From Nonomuraea helvata (GTDB lineage Bacteria; Actinomycetota; Actinomycetes; Streptosporangiales; Streptosporangiaceae), in NCBI RefSeq assembly GCF_039535785.1, contig NZ_BAAAXV010000009.1, positions 2,790,001 to 2,854,000 on the forward strand: a DNA stretch of 64,000 bases. Reading direction: 5' to 3'. The notes under the pieces are model-generated. The model was given only the letters and a program-made list of their open reading frames with translations. It was not told the DNA's origin and searched no databases. The translations under genes were made by a program, and so were the position numbers. Numbering within the stretch: position 1 is the stretch's first letter; each line of letters begins with the position of its first letter. Below are positions 26,346 through 35,361 of this stretch, in pieces.

Positions 26346-27323
26346 ATGACGAAACGCCCGAGCACTCTGGCCGACGTCGCCCGCAGAGCGGGGACCTCGA
26401 CGGCGGTGGTCAGCTATGTGATCAACAACGGCCCCCGTCCCGTGGCCGCCGCGACCCGCGAGCGCGTCCTGGCCGCGGCGGCCGAGCTCGGCTACCGCCC
26501 CAACCGCATCGCCCGCGCACTGCGCTCGCGCACCACGGGGGTGGTGGGCCTGGTGCTGGCGGACGCGTCCAACCCGTACTTCGGCGCTCTGGCCAGGCAC
26601 GTCGAGCAGGCGCTGGAGAGGCACGACCGGCTCACGCTGGTGGGCAACGCGGGATACTCCCCGGAGCGCCAGGGGCATCTCGTCGAGCGCTTCCTGGCCG
26701 CCCAGGTCGACGGGCTGATCATCGTCTCATCTGACACCGCCGGTGACGCGGCGGCGCCGACCGGCGTACCCGCCGTGTACGTCCACCATGGCCCCGCAGA
26801 CGGGCACGCGCCGGTGGTGGCGGCCGACAACCGCGCGGCCGTGCGGCAGGCGGTCGCGCACCTGCGCGAGCACGGGCACCGGAGCGTCGCCTTCCTGGCG
26901 GGTCCGCACGACGGAGGCCCCGTGGGAGTGCGGCGGGAGGCCTGGGAGGCGGCGGTCGGCGGTGACCCCGGCTCCGTGCTCCTGCGCTCCGACTACTCGC
27001 GGGCCGCGGCGGACGTACTGACCCGCCGCCTGATCTCGGAGGGCGCCCTGCCGCGCGCCCTGATCGCGGCCACCGACGAGCAGGCCATCGGCGTCCTGTC
27101 CGGCGCCTGGGCCTGCGGCCTTCCCGTCCCCGACCGACTCGCCCTGATCAGCCTCGACGGGACCCCCGAGAGCGCCTACACCGCTCCCGCGCTGACGGTC
27201 ACCGAACAGCCGCTCCAGGCCATGGCCGAACAGGCCGTGGACCTGCTGCTCTCCCTTGACGGGCGCGCCGAGCCGCCGGCAGCGGCCCTGGTGCCGCGGC
27301 GTAGCTGCGGCTGCTCGGAGTGA
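26346..27323 (+). CDS. LacI family transcriptional repressor
   Basis: 325 residues: N-terminal HTH (TLADVARRAGTSTAVVSYVI) with hinge helix (NRIARALRSRTTG), then a periplasmic-binding-like effector domain. ATG 26346 is 19 bases after the mirrored operators and divergent from the nucleoside operon, so it probably represses that operon and itself, with a nucleoside or base as inducer (inference). Confidence 0.92.
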   Translation: MTKRPSTLADVARRAGTSTAVVSYVINNGPRPVAAATRERVLAAAAELGYRPNRIARALRSRTTGVVGLVLADASNPYFGALARHVEQALERHDRLTLVGNAGYSPERQGHLVERFLAAQVDGLIIVSSDTAGDAAAPTGVPAVYVHHGPADGHAPVVAADNRAAVRQAVAHLREHGHRSVAFLAGPHDGGPVGVRREAWEAAVGGDPGSVLLRSDYSRAAADVLTRRLISEGALPRALIAATDEQAIGVLSGAWACGLPVPDRLALISLDGTPESAYTAPALTVTEQPLQAMAEQAVDLLLSLDGRAEPPAAALVPRRSCGCSE

Positions 27324-27419
27324 CACCAGAGCTACAGATAGGCGTGGCATTACCTGTACCCGATGCCGGGCAGGACCCGCGACGGCGGGATCGAGCCGAG
27401 CAGCGGGGGAGCGAAGGTC

Positions 27420-28793
27420 ATGTGTCACGGGGCCGGGATCGCCGTTCATGTCCTGAACGGTGCCGACCTGGGCGCCGCGCGGATGCAGATGGCGCTCTCG
27501 CTGGGCTGGCACATCGTGCTCGCCTGCTTCGGCGTCGGGATGCCGGCCATCACGCTGATCGCCGAATGGCGGGGGCACCGCAGTGGCGACTCGCACTACC
27601 GGCTGCTGGCCCGCCGGTGGGCCAAGGCGATGGGCGTGCTGTTCGCGGTGGGGGCGGTCTCGGGCACGATCCTGTCGTTCGAGATGGGCCTGCTGTGGCC
27701 GGGCATGATGGGCGTGTACGGCGAGGTCATCGGCCTGCCGTTCTCCCTGGAGGGCATCGCGTTCTTCATCGAGGCCATCTTCGTGGGGATCTACCTGTAC
27801 GCCTGGGACCGGCTGCCACCCAGGGCGCACCTGCTGGCCGGGGTCCCGATCGTGCTGGCGGGGGTGGCCAGCGCGTTCTTCGTCGTCAGCGCCAACGCCT
27901 GGATGCAGCGGCCGACCGGCTTCCAGGTGAAGGACGGCCGCGTCGTGTCGGTCGATCCGTGGGGGGCGATGTTCAACCCGGCCACGCCGCCGATGACCAC
28001 GCACATGATCCTGGCCGCGTTCATGGTCGCCGGGTTCGGCATGGCGAGCGTCTACGCCGTCGCCATGCTGCGCGGCCGCCGCGACCGCTACCACCGGCTC
28101 GGCCTGCTGCTGCCGCTGACCGTGGCGGCGGTCATCACCCCGGTGCAGATCGGCGTGGGAGACTGGGCCGCCCACGCCGTCGCCGACCAGCAGCCGGTCA
28201 AGCTCGCCGCCATGGAGGGCGTGTTCAGGACCGGGCGCGGGGTCCCGCTCCATCTCGGCGGCATCGCGATCGACGGCGAGATGCGGTACGCCCTGGAGCT
28301 CCCGTACGGGCTGTCGCTGCTGGCGCACTGGGACCCGAACGCCGAGATCCACGGGCTGGAGGAGGTGCCGCCCGGCGACCGTCCGCCGGTCAACGTGGTG
28401 CACTGGGCGTTCCAGATCATGGTCGCGTTCGGTTTCGCCCTGCTGGCCCTGGCCGCCTGGCTGGCGTGGGAGTGGCGGCGGCGGCGTGACCTGCCCCGCT
28501 CGCCCTGGTTCCTGCGCGCGGCGGCGGCGTCGGGCGTGGCCGCGGTGCTGGCGCTGGAGTCCGGCTGGGTCGTCACCGAGGTGGGCCGCCAGCCGTGGAT
28601 CGTCTTCCGGGTGCTGCGCACGTCGCAGGCGGTCAACCCGGCGCCCGGCCTGGTGTACGGGTTCGTCCTCGTCACGGTGGTCTACCTGCTGCTCACCGTG
28701 GCCACCGTCTACGTGCTGCGCCGCCTGGCCCGCGACGTCCCGGTGCCGGTCGCGCCCCAGGAACGCGACATCAGCGGTTACAAGGTCGTGTGA
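27420..28793 (+). CDS. cydA: Cytochrome bd oxidase subunit I
   Basis: About 457 residues. Carries the N-terminal heme-ligand helix MALSLGWHIVLACFG (His), the conserved GTILSFEMGLLWPG and the start of the quinol loop at QPVKLAAMEG; the loop is short, as in the CIO-type oxidases. Oxidises quinol and reduces O2 at the membrane. ATG 27420 follows GGGGGAG; the open frame begins earlier at 27363. Overlapped or abutted by cydB (GTGTGAGCATG at 28788-28798). Confidence 0.93.
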   Translation: MCHGAGIAVHVLNGADLGAARMQMALSLGWHIVLACFGVGMPAITLIAEWRGHRSGDSHYRLLARRWAKAMGVLFAVGAVSGTILSFEMGLLWPGMMGVYGEVIGLPFSLEGIAFFIEAIFVGIYLYAWDRLPPRAHLLAGVPIVLAGVASAFFVVSANAWMQRPTGFQVKDGRVVSVDPWGAMFNPATPPMTTHMILAAFMVAGFGMASVYAVAMLRGRRDRYHRLGLLLPLTVAAVITPVQIGVGDWAAHAVADQQPVKLAAMEGVFRTGRGVPLHLGGIAIDGEMRYALELPYGLSLLAHWDPNAEIHGLEEVPPGDRPPVNVVHWAFQIMVAFGFALLALAAWLAWEWRRRRDLPRSPWFLRAAAASGVAAVLALESGWVVTEVGRQPWIVFRVLRTSQAVNPAPGLVYGFVLVTVVYLLLTVATVYVLRRLARDVPVPVAPQERDISGYKVV

Positions 28794-28795
28794 GC

Positions 28796-29800
28796 ATGTC
28801 GCTGCCGGAGATCATGCTCGCGGTCCTGTGGGTCGGCCTGACCGCCTACGTGCTGTTCGGCGGCGCGGACTTCGGCGGCGGCGTCTGGGACCTGCTCGCC
28901 GGCGGCGCCAAGACCGGGCATCGGCAGCGGGAGCTGATCGAGCACTCGATCGGCCCGGTCTGGGAGGCCAACCACGTGTGGCTGATCTTCGTGATCGTGC
29001 TGACGTGGACCGGGCTCCCATCGGTGTTCGCCGCCGTCGCCTCCACTCTCTACATCCCGCTCACGCTCGCCGCGCTGGGCATCATCGGCCGCGGCGCCGC
29101 GTTCGCCTTCCGCAAGGTCTCCACGGAGCTGTGGCAGCGCCGGCTGTTCGGCGCCACGTTCGCCTTCTCCTCCGTCGTCACCCCGTTCTTCCTGGGCACG
29201 GTCGCGGGCGCCATCGCCTCGGGCCGGGTGCCGCTCGGCATCGCCAGGGGCGACCTGGTGGGCAGCTGGCTGAACCCCACCTCCGTGACAGCGGGGGCGC
29301 TGGCCGTCGGCGTCGCCGCCTACCTCGCCTGCGTCTACCTGACCCGCGACGCCCAGCGCGCCGGCGCCGCCGACCTCGTGGCGGCCTTCCGCCGGCGCGC
29401 GCTGGTCTGCGGCGTGGCCGTCGGGGCGCTCTCGGCCGTGGGCCTGATCGTCCTGCGGGCCGACACGCCTGATCTGTACACCGAGCTGACGTCGGGGCGG
29501 GCTCTGCCGCTCCTCCTGCTCTCCGTGGTGGCGGGGCTGGCCTCGCTCGCGCTGATGTGGTGGCGCGCGTACGTGGCCGTACGGCTCACCGCCGCCCTGG
29601 CAGTGATGGGGCTGCTGTGGGGCTGGGGCGTCGGGCAGTATCCCGCGCCGCTCCCCGGCGTCTCCCTGGACGAGGCGGCCGCCACCGACGCGGTCCTGGC
29701 GGCCAGCCTGGGATCGCTGGCCGTGGGCGCGGTCCTGCTGCTGCCTTCGCTGTGGTGGTTGTACGCCACCTTCCAGCGGGACCGTGGGAAGTCGCGGTAA
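28796..29800 (+). CDS. cydB: Cytochrome bd oxidase subunit II
   Basis: About 334 residues, multi-span membrane protein. N-terminal helix with FGGADFGGGVWDLL and IGPVWEANHVWLIF are characteristic of CydB. ATG 28796 or GTG 28790 (four-base overlap with cydA) could be used. Forms the heterodimer with CydA. cydDC are not adjacent. Confidence 0.93.
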   Translation: MSLPEIMLAVLWVGLTAYVLFGGADFGGGVWDLLAGGAKTGHRQRELIEHSIGPVWEANHVWLIFVIVLTWTGLPSVFAAVASTLYIPLTLAALGIIGRGAAFAFRKVSTELWQRRLFGATFAFSSVVTPFFLGTVAGAIASGRVPLGIARGDLVGSWLNPTSVTAGALAVGVAAYLACVYLTRDAQRAGAADLVAAFRRRALVCGVAVGALSAVGLIVLRADTPDLYTELTSGRALPLLLLSVVAGLASLALMWWRAYVAVRLTAALAVMGLLWGWGVGQYPAPLPGVSLDEAAATDAVLAASLGSLAVGAVLLLPSLWWLYATFQRDRGKSR

Positions 29801-29802
29801 GG

Positions 29803-29823
29803 CTTTCTCGACTTTCGAGAAAG
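29803..29823. promoter_or_regulatory. Perfect inverted repeat between cydB and the HTH gene
   Basis: CTTTCTCGA (29803-29811) and TCGAGAAAG (29815-29823) are separated by CTT. Size and position suit an operator for the downstream helix-turn-helix regulator; a weak terminator for cydAB is the alternative. Confidence 0.5.
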
Positions 29824-29849
29824 GTGGCAGAGCATGAGATCGTAGGGGA

Positions 29850-30395
29850 ATGGACCCGTTGGAGCTTCTGGGGCAGCCCGTACGCCTACGCATCGTCCAC
29901 GCGCTACGCGGCGACCGGACGCTGACCACCTCCCAGCTGTGCGCTCGCATCCCCGACGTCTCGAAGGCCACCGTCTACCGGCACATCGAGCTGCTGGCCG
30001 CCGGGGGGATCCTGGAGGTGGCCGAGGAGCGGCGGGTGCGCGGCGCGGTGGAGCGCCTCTACCGGCTGCGCCAGGACCGGGCCACGATCGACGCCGGCAC
30101 CGCCGGATCCTTGACGACGGAGGACCACCGGCGCGGGTTCGCCGTGGCGATGGCCGCCCTGCTCGCCGAGTTCAACGCCTATCTGGACAAGGAACACGCC
30201 GATCCGGCGGCGGACCTCGTCGGCTACCGCCAGCACGCCGTCTGGCTCACGCGGGACGAGCTGCTGGAGCTGATCGCCCAGCTGCGCCGTGCGATCGTGC
30301 CGGTGCTGGACAACGCCCCCGCGCCGGGGCGCACGCAGTACCTGATCAGCCCGATCCAGTTCCCGATCGAGCAGCCGTCAGGCGATCCCGGCTGA
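29850..30395 (+). CDS. Helix-turn-helix regulator (ArsR-like winged helix)
   Basis: 181 residues. Winged-helix domain at the N-terminus (LGQPVRLRIVHALRGDRTLT, VSKATVYRHIELLAAGG), followed by an alpha-helical C-terminal region without recognised ligand motif. Found 49 bases after cydB, with an inverted repeat in between, so it may regulate itself or cydAB. ATG 29850 gives only a weak ribosome site. Confidence 0.8.
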   Translation: MDPLELLGQPVRLRIVHALRGDRTLTTSQLCARIPDVSKATVYRHIELLAAGGILEVAEERRVRGAVERLYRLRQDRATIDAGTAGSLTTEDHRRGFAVAMAALLAEFNAYLDKEHADPAADLVGYRQHAVWLTRDELLELIAQLRRAIVPVLDNAPAPGRTQYLISPIQFPIEQPSGDPG

Positions 30396-30456
30396 TCCCC
30401 CAAACCTGGTCCGGTGACGACGGAGCTCACCCTGCTGCCGCGGGTGATTTCGCGCT

Positions 30457-31278
30457 ATGAAGGGACATGTGGAACTTGCCCGCTACTGGCGCTATCACGG
30501 GCTCGGCGGCCTGGACCTGATGCGCGCGCAGTTCGTCCGGCACCGGTTCGCCCGGCACAGCCATGAGACGTACGCGCTCGGGACGGTGGAGGCCGGCCTG
30601 GAGGAGATCCGTTTCTCCGACGGGGTGGAGCGCACGGGCGTGGACGAGGTCGTGCTGATCGAGCCGGGCGTCGTCCACACGGGCCAGTCCCACACCGCCG
30701 ACGGCTGGGTGTACCGGGTGCTGTACCCGAGCGTCGAGCAGGTGCGCGAGGTCGCGGACGAGCTCGGTGTGCCGGGCGGGACGCCGTCGTTCGACCGGCG
30801 GGTGATCGCCGACGCGCCGATGGCCCGGCGGGTGCTGGCCGCCCACCGCGCGGCGGAGACCGGCGCGTCGCTGGCCGCCGACTCCCAGCTCCACACGCTG
30901 CTGGTCCTCATGATCCGCACGTACGGCACGCGCCGGCCGCAGCGCCAGACCCGTGGGATCGGCAGGCGGAGCGCGGCCCGAGTACGCGACCTGCTGCACG
31001 CCACGATGCCGGACCCGCCCGGCCTGGCCGAGCTGGCGGCCGTGGCTGGGGTCACGCCGTACGCGCTGGTGCGCTCGTTCCGGCGGGCGTACGGCATGCC
31101 GCCGCACGCCTACGTGACCCAGCTGCGCGTGGCGAAGGCCCGTGAACTGCTGCGGCAGGGCACACCGCCCGCCGAGGCGGCCGTGACGGTGGGGTTCTGC
31201 GACCAGTCGCACCTGTCGCGGCATTTCCGCCGCCTCGTCGGCGTGCCGCCGCGCGCTTACCAGCGCGGGGTGCAATAA
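30457..31278 (+). CDS. AraC family transcriptional regulator
   Basis: 273 residues: N-terminal cupin-type sensor domain with HxH metal/ligand-like HRFARHSHETYALGT, and a C-terminal double HTH (LAELAAVAGVTPYALVRSFR and AAVTVGFCDQSHLSRHFRR). ATG 30457 or GTG 30469 are both possible. The decarboxylase gene begins 41 bases downstream and is the likely target. Confidence 0.9.
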   Translation: MKGHVELARYWRYHGLGGLDLMRAQFVRHRFARHSHETYALGTVEAGLEEIRFSDGVERTGVDEVVLIEPGVVHTGQSHTADGWVYRVLYPSVEQVREVADELGVPGGTPSFDRRVIADAPMARRVLAAHRAAETGASLAADSQLHTLLVLMIRTYGTRRPQRQTRGIGRRSAARVRDLLHATMPDPPGLAELAAVAGVTPYALVRSFRRAYGMPPHAYVTQLRVAKARELLRQGTPPAEAAVTVGFCDQSHLSRHFRRLVGVPPRAYQRGVQ

Positions 31279-31319
31279 CGTCCAATCCTTCACGTACGCC
31301 GCCTGTCTACCGTGCCCGG

Positions 31320-32744
31320 GTGACAACCGACGAACGTGCTCTTCCCCTTGACCTCGACCCCTCCGCCATCGCACGCCTGGGCCGGCACGCGGTGGACTTC
31401 CTGGCCGACTGGGTCCGCGAGCTGGACTCGGCCCCCGCGAGCGACTACGAGCAGGCCGAACGGCTGACCACCGCCCTGCGGCGGCCGCCCGGCGACGGCC
31501 CCGGCGACTTCGGCGCGCTCCTGGAGCTTTTCCGCGAGGCCGCCGGGCAGGGCGTGGACACGGCCGGGCCGGGCTATCTCGCCTACTTCCCGGCGGGCGG
31601 GCTGGTCACCGCCGCGCTGGCCGAGCTGCTGGCCGAGACCGTCAACCGGTTCACCGGCGTGGCCCAGACGGCGCCCGCGCTGGTGGCCATGGAGCACGGG
31701 GTGCTGACCTGGTTCTGCGACCGGTTCGGGCTGCCGCCGGGAGCGGGCGGGCTGGTCACGACAGGCGGCTCGGTGGGGACGCTGTCAGCCCTGCTCGCCG
31801 CGCGCCAGTCGCTGGCGGACGGCACGGCAGCCGCGAGCCACGCCCTGGGGGACGGCACGATCTACGTGACCGAGCACACGCACTACTGCGTCGCCAAGGC
31901 CGCCCGCATCGCCGGTCTGCCCGCCGAACGGATCCGCATCGTGCCCGCCACCGCCGACCTGCGCATGGACGTCCCGTCGGCGGCCACGATGATCGCCGCC
32001 GACCGCGCCGCGGGGCTCCGCCCGTTCCTGCTGGTCGGCACCGCGGGGACCACCAGCTCCGGCACCGTCGACCCGCTGGCCGAGCTGGGCGAGCTGGCCC
32101 GCAGGGAAGGGCTGTGGTTCCACGTGGACGCCGCCTACGGCGGGGGATTCCAGCTCACCGAGCGCGGCCGGGCCCGCCTCTCCGGGATGGAGACGGCCGA
32201 CTCGATCGTGCTGGACCCGCACAAGAGCCTCTTCCTCCCGTACGGCACCGGCCTGCTGCTGGTGCGCGACCCGCACGTCCTGCATGCCGCCCACGCGGCC
32301 GACGGCCGGTACCTCCAGGACCTCAGCCCGACGGGCGACCTGCCCGACTTCGGGCACCTCGGGGTGGAGCTGACCCGGGAGTTCCGCGGGCTGCGGCTCT
32401 GGCTGCCGCTGCACCTGCACGGTGTACAAGCCTTCGAACGGGAACTGGACGAGAAGCTCGATCTCACCGCCGACCTCCACCGCCGCCTCGCCCAGGACGC
32501 GCGCTTCGAGGTGCCGTGGCAGCCGGACCTGACCGTGGTGCTCTTCCGGCTACGCGGTACGGACGAACGCAACAGGCGGTTCCTGGCCGAGATCAACGCC
32601 ACCCGGCGCGTGTACCTGAGCAGCACGACCATCGACGGGAGGTTCTTCCTGCGCCTGTGCGTGCTCAACTTCCGCACCCACGCGGACCGCCTCGAGGAGG
32701 CGCTGGGCATCATCCGCACCGCGGCCTCACGGGAAGTCCGTTGA
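31320..32744 (+). CDS. PLP-dependent aromatic-L-amino-acid decarboxylase family
   Basis: 474 residues, group II decarboxylase fold. PLP motifs: VDAAYGG with the Asp that contacts the pyridine, and LDPHKSLF with the Schiff-base Lys. Members decarboxylate tyrosine, Dopa, tryptophan or phenylalanine; the N-terminal domain with GPGYLAYFPAGG is conserved. GTG 31320 is used. Product would be an aryl amine; the exact substrate cannot be read from the sequence. Confidence 0.9.
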   Translation: MTTDERALPLDLDPSAIARLGRHAVDFLADWVRELDSAPASDYEQAERLTTALRRPPGDGPGDFGALLELFREAAGQGVDTAGPGYLAYFPAGGLVTAALAELLAETVNRFTGVAQTAPALVAMEHGVLTWFCDRFGLPPGAGGLVTTGGSVGTLSALLAARQSLADGTAAASHALGDGTIYVTEHTHYCVAKAARIAGLPAERIRIVPATADLRMDVPSAATMIAADRAAGLRPFLLVGTAGTTSSGTVDPLAELGELARREGLWFHVDAAYGGGFQLTERGRARLSGMETADSIVLDPHKSLFLPYGTGLLLVRDPHVLHAAHAADGRYLQDLSPTGDLPDFGHLGVELTREFRGLRLWLPLHLHGVQAFERELDEKLDLTADLHRRLAQDARFEVPWQPDLTVVLFRLRGTDERNRRFLAEINATRRVYLSSTTIDGRFFLRLCVLNFRTHADRLEEALGIIRTAASREVR

Positions 32745-32795
32745 CCGGAACCCTTATCTCCCCCTAATGCGTTGATCGGGAAACGGGGAGGTCTC

Positions 32796-33713
32796 ATGGA
32801 CGTTGTCCTGGCTCTCGTGTCGGCGCTGCTGGGGGCGGTCACCGTCGGCACGGTTCTCACGGCGGAGTTGTCGCTGGCCCGGGCCCGCCTGCGGATCGGC
32901 GGGCTGCGGGACGTCGAGCTCGGCTACTACGACCTCGCCTATCTGGCGGGCGGCCCCTGGCGGGTGGCGGACACCGTAGTGGGGCTGCTGTCGAGGGAGG
33001 GCGAGATCCGGGTCTCGAGAGGGGGCAAGCTGCACCGCGTCCGCACCGCCGTCTCCGCGGGACACCCGGTGGAGCAGCGACTGCTCGAGATCATGGCCGC
33101 GCGGTCGGTCGGCCGCCCGGCCATGCGCGTCAAGCGCGAACTGGCGGGGAGCGCGGAGGTCGCCGAGATCAGGGACAGGCTCGTCGGCCTGGGCCTGATC
33201 GTCGATCCTCGGGCCGTGGCCGGGTACCGCGTCTGCCGGGACCTGCTGAGGTGGATCCCCGCGATCGCGGTCGGCGGGGCGGTGGTCAACGTGATCGTCA
33301 TGATCGTGATGGGCTCGCCGGAGCTGTCGGTGGCGAGCCTGCTGGGGTTCGGCGCGAGCTGGTTGGTGGCCAAGAAGCTCGCACCCCTGTACGCCGGGAA
33401 CCGGCGGGTCACGCTGGGCCGGGCGGGGCGCCACCACGTGGAGAAGGCGCGGCGGGAGCACCCGCACGGGGTCGTCGCCGACGCGGTGGCCATGCCGCTG
33501 GCCCTCTACGGGCTGAGCCACCTCGGGGACCCCGGGCTGTCGGCCGAGCTCAGCACCCGGGCGATCCCCGACGGCCATCTCTACCCGGCTGACCTGGGCC
33601 TCAGCCACTCGTACGGGGCCATCCCCGGCAGCGGCGGCTGGGGATGCGGTGGCGGGGGTTGTGGGGGCGGTGGCTGCGGCGGCGGGGGTTGTGGCGGCGG
33701 CGGGAGTGGGTGA
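32796..33713 (+). CDS. TIGR04222-domain membrane protein with Cys-Gly tail
   Basis: 305 residues. An N-terminal membrane helix (VVLALVSALLGAVTVGTVL), a cytoplasmic middle region (LRDVELGYYDLAYLAGGPWR), two adjacent helices near 155-200, and a C-terminal tail of four CGGGG units ending GGGGSG. This matches the actinobacterial TIGR04222 family, whose role is unknown. GGGGAGG (32784-32790) sets ATG 32796. It stands alone. Confidence 0.8.
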   Translation: MDVVLALVSALLGAVTVGTVLTAELSLARARLRIGGLRDVELGYYDLAYLAGGPWRVADTVVGLLSREGEIRVSRGGKLHRVRTAVSAGHPVEQRLLEIMAARSVGRPAMRVKRELAGSAEVAEIRDRLVGLGLIVDPRAVAGYRVCRDLLRWIPAIAVGGAVVNVIVMIVMGSPELSVASLLGFGASWLVAKKLAPLYAGNRRVTLGRAGRHHVEKARREHPHGVVADAVAMPLALYGLSHLGDPGLSAELSTRAIPDGHLYPADLGLSHSYGAIPGSGGWGCGGGGCGGGGCGGGGCGGGGSG

Positions 33714-33729
33714 TCCCCGCCACCTGGTC

Positions 33730-34623
33730 TCAGCGGCGGAAGAAGTCGAGGGTGCGGGCCCGCTCCTGCGCGTCTCCGACCGGGCTGACCAGGAACTCCG
33801 TCGTGCCGGCGTCCGCGTACTGGGCGATCGACTTCTCGACGGTGCGCTCGTCTCCGGCGATAACCGTCTCGTGCACGCCGGAAAGGCCCTGGCGCTCCAG
33901 CATGGAGCCGTAACTGGCGAAGCTCCCGGCGAAGCCGAAACGTTCGCCGATCTCGCCACGGACCCGTTCGGGATCGTCCGTGACGGCCACCATGGCACTG
34001 GCCACCACCCGTGGTGAGGGGCGGCCCGCCGCCCGCGCGGCCTCGGTGATGCGCGGCACGATGTGCTCGCTGATCGCCTGGGCGCCCGTCCAGACGGTGA
34101 CCGTGCCGTCGGCCAACTCTCCCGCGATGCGCAGCATCATCGGGCCGAGCGCCGACAGCAGCACCGGTGGCGCGGCGACGCCGGGCGCGTCCACCTGTCC
34201 GACGGCCGAGAGCGTCTCGCCGCGGTACTCGACCGTCTCGCCGCGCAACAGCGGCATCAGCGCGCTGAGGTACTCGCGCACGTGCCGGGCGGGGCGGTCA
34301 TAGGACAGGCCGAACGCCCCCTCGACGATCTCCCGGTGGCTCGGGCCGAGGCCGAGCGTGAAGGTGTTCCCGCTGACGGACTGGGCGGTGAGCGCCTGTC
34401 CGGCCAGCGCCAGCGGGTGCCTCGGGTACGTCTGCACCACGGCCGTGCCGACGTCGATGCCCAGCACCTCCCGTCCGGCCAGCGCCGCCACAGTGATCGA
34501 GTCCCACGAGGTCAGCTGGCTGAAGAAGGCGCTCTCGAAACCCGCGGCCTTCGCGTCGCGCACATGCCCGACCAGGGAGTCCACGCTTGCGCCGCCGCTG
34601 TGGAGGTAGACACCGAGCTTCAT
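33730..34623 (-). CDS. LLM-class (F420-dependent) oxidoreductase
   Basis: 297 residues, luciferase-like TIM barrel. N-terminal MKLGVYL strand, and LGLGPSHREIVEGAFG are typical of F420-dependent LLM enzymes of actinobacteria. ATG 34623 follows AGGAG; the frame stays open to 34977 but that part overlaps the divergent TetR gene. Probably reduces or oxidises a small molecule sensed by TetR. Confidence 0.9.
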   Translation of the reverse strand: MKLGVYLHSGGASVDSLVGHVRDAKAAGFESAFFSQLTSWDSITVAALAGREVLGIDVGTAVVQTYPRHPLALAGQALTAQSVSGNTFTLGLGPSHREIVEGAFGLSYDRPARHVREYLSALMPLLRGETVEYRGETLSAVGQVDAPGVAAPPVLLSALGPMMLRIAGELADGTVTVWTGAQAISEHIVPRITEAARAAGRPSPRVVASAMVAVTDDPERVRGEIGERFGFAGSFASYGSMLERQGLSGVHETVIAGDERTVEKSIAQYADAGTTEFLVSPVGDAQERARTLDFFRR

Positions 34624-34648
34624 GGCTGCTCCTAAGGTGAAGACAATA

Positions 34649-34700
34649 TTCCGCTTAAGGAAGGCGGCTACGATAACCTGAATCGGAAATTCCGGTAAGG
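34649..34700. promoter_or_regulatory. Candidate TetR operators in divergent promoter
   Basis: TTCCGCTTAAGGAA (34649-34662) and CGGAAATTCCG (34684-34694) are near-palindromes; ATTCCGCTTAAGG (34648-34660) and ATTCCGGTAAGG (34689-34700) also read as direct repeats. Located between the LLM oxidoreductase and tetR genes. Confidence 0.5.
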
Positions 34701-34707
34701 GGGGTGA

Positions 34708-35244
34708 ATGGTAAGAGCTGACGCGCGGCGCAACCGCGAACGCATCACGACGACCGCGCTCGACCTGTTCGCCGAGCACGGACCCGCCGTGTCCATGGAG
34801 GACATCGCCCGCGCGGCGGGACTCGGCGTGGGTACGCTCTATCGCCACTTCCCCGACCGGCTCACCCTCGTCACGGACATCGCGAACACGGCGCTGCACG
34901 CTCTGCGCGACCACGCCCTGGCGCAATCGGCCGAGGACATCTCCCGCTGGGAGGTGCTCCTGCGCGTCGTGCGTCACTGCGCCGGTCAGCCGTTCGCCCT
35001 GATCACTTCACTCGTCGGGACGCCCCCGGCGCCGCCCTCGACCCGCGAGCTCGTACGGGAGGTCAACGCGTTGCTGACCGAGGTCGTCGAGCAAGCGCAG
35101 GAAGAAGGCACGATGCGCCGCGACCTCACGCCGGAGCAGGTCGTCGAGCTGCTCAACGTGATGGTCTGCCGCCCTGGCGCCCGGCCCGACGACCCGCTCA
35201 CTACCGTGCTGCTCGATGGCCTCAGGGCGCGCAGGACCGCTTGA
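34708..35244 (+). CDS. TetR family transcriptional regulator
   Basis: 178 residues. HTH: SMEDIARAAGLGVGTLYRHF, the hallmark TetR recognition helix region. C-terminal ligand domain is diverse, with a later SBP-type segment. GGGGGG before ATG 34708. Divergent from the LLM oxidoreductase, which it most likely represses. Confidence 0.92.
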   Translation: MVRADARRNRERITTTALDLFAEHGPAVSMEDIARAAGLGVGTLYRHFPDRLTLVTDIANTALHALRDHALAQSAEDISRWEVLLRVVRHCAGQPFALITSLVGTPPAPPSTRELVREVNALLTEVVEQAQEEGTMRRDLTPEQVVELLNVMVCRPGARPDDPLTTVLLDGLRARRTA

Positions 35245-35361
35245 CCGCCTTGCCCGTGAGGTCTCGCTGGACCCGGAGCTGCGGCGCTTCGCCTGGAATT
35301 CCTCACGGAGGAGACCGCCACCGGCGCCCGCCTGGGCCCAAGAACGAACCGCCCCGGCGGG

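Noticed and set aside
33645..33712. GC-rich repeat considered as a DNA repeat element
   Set aside because: It is simply the coding sequence for the Cys-Gly tail, in frame to the stop codon.
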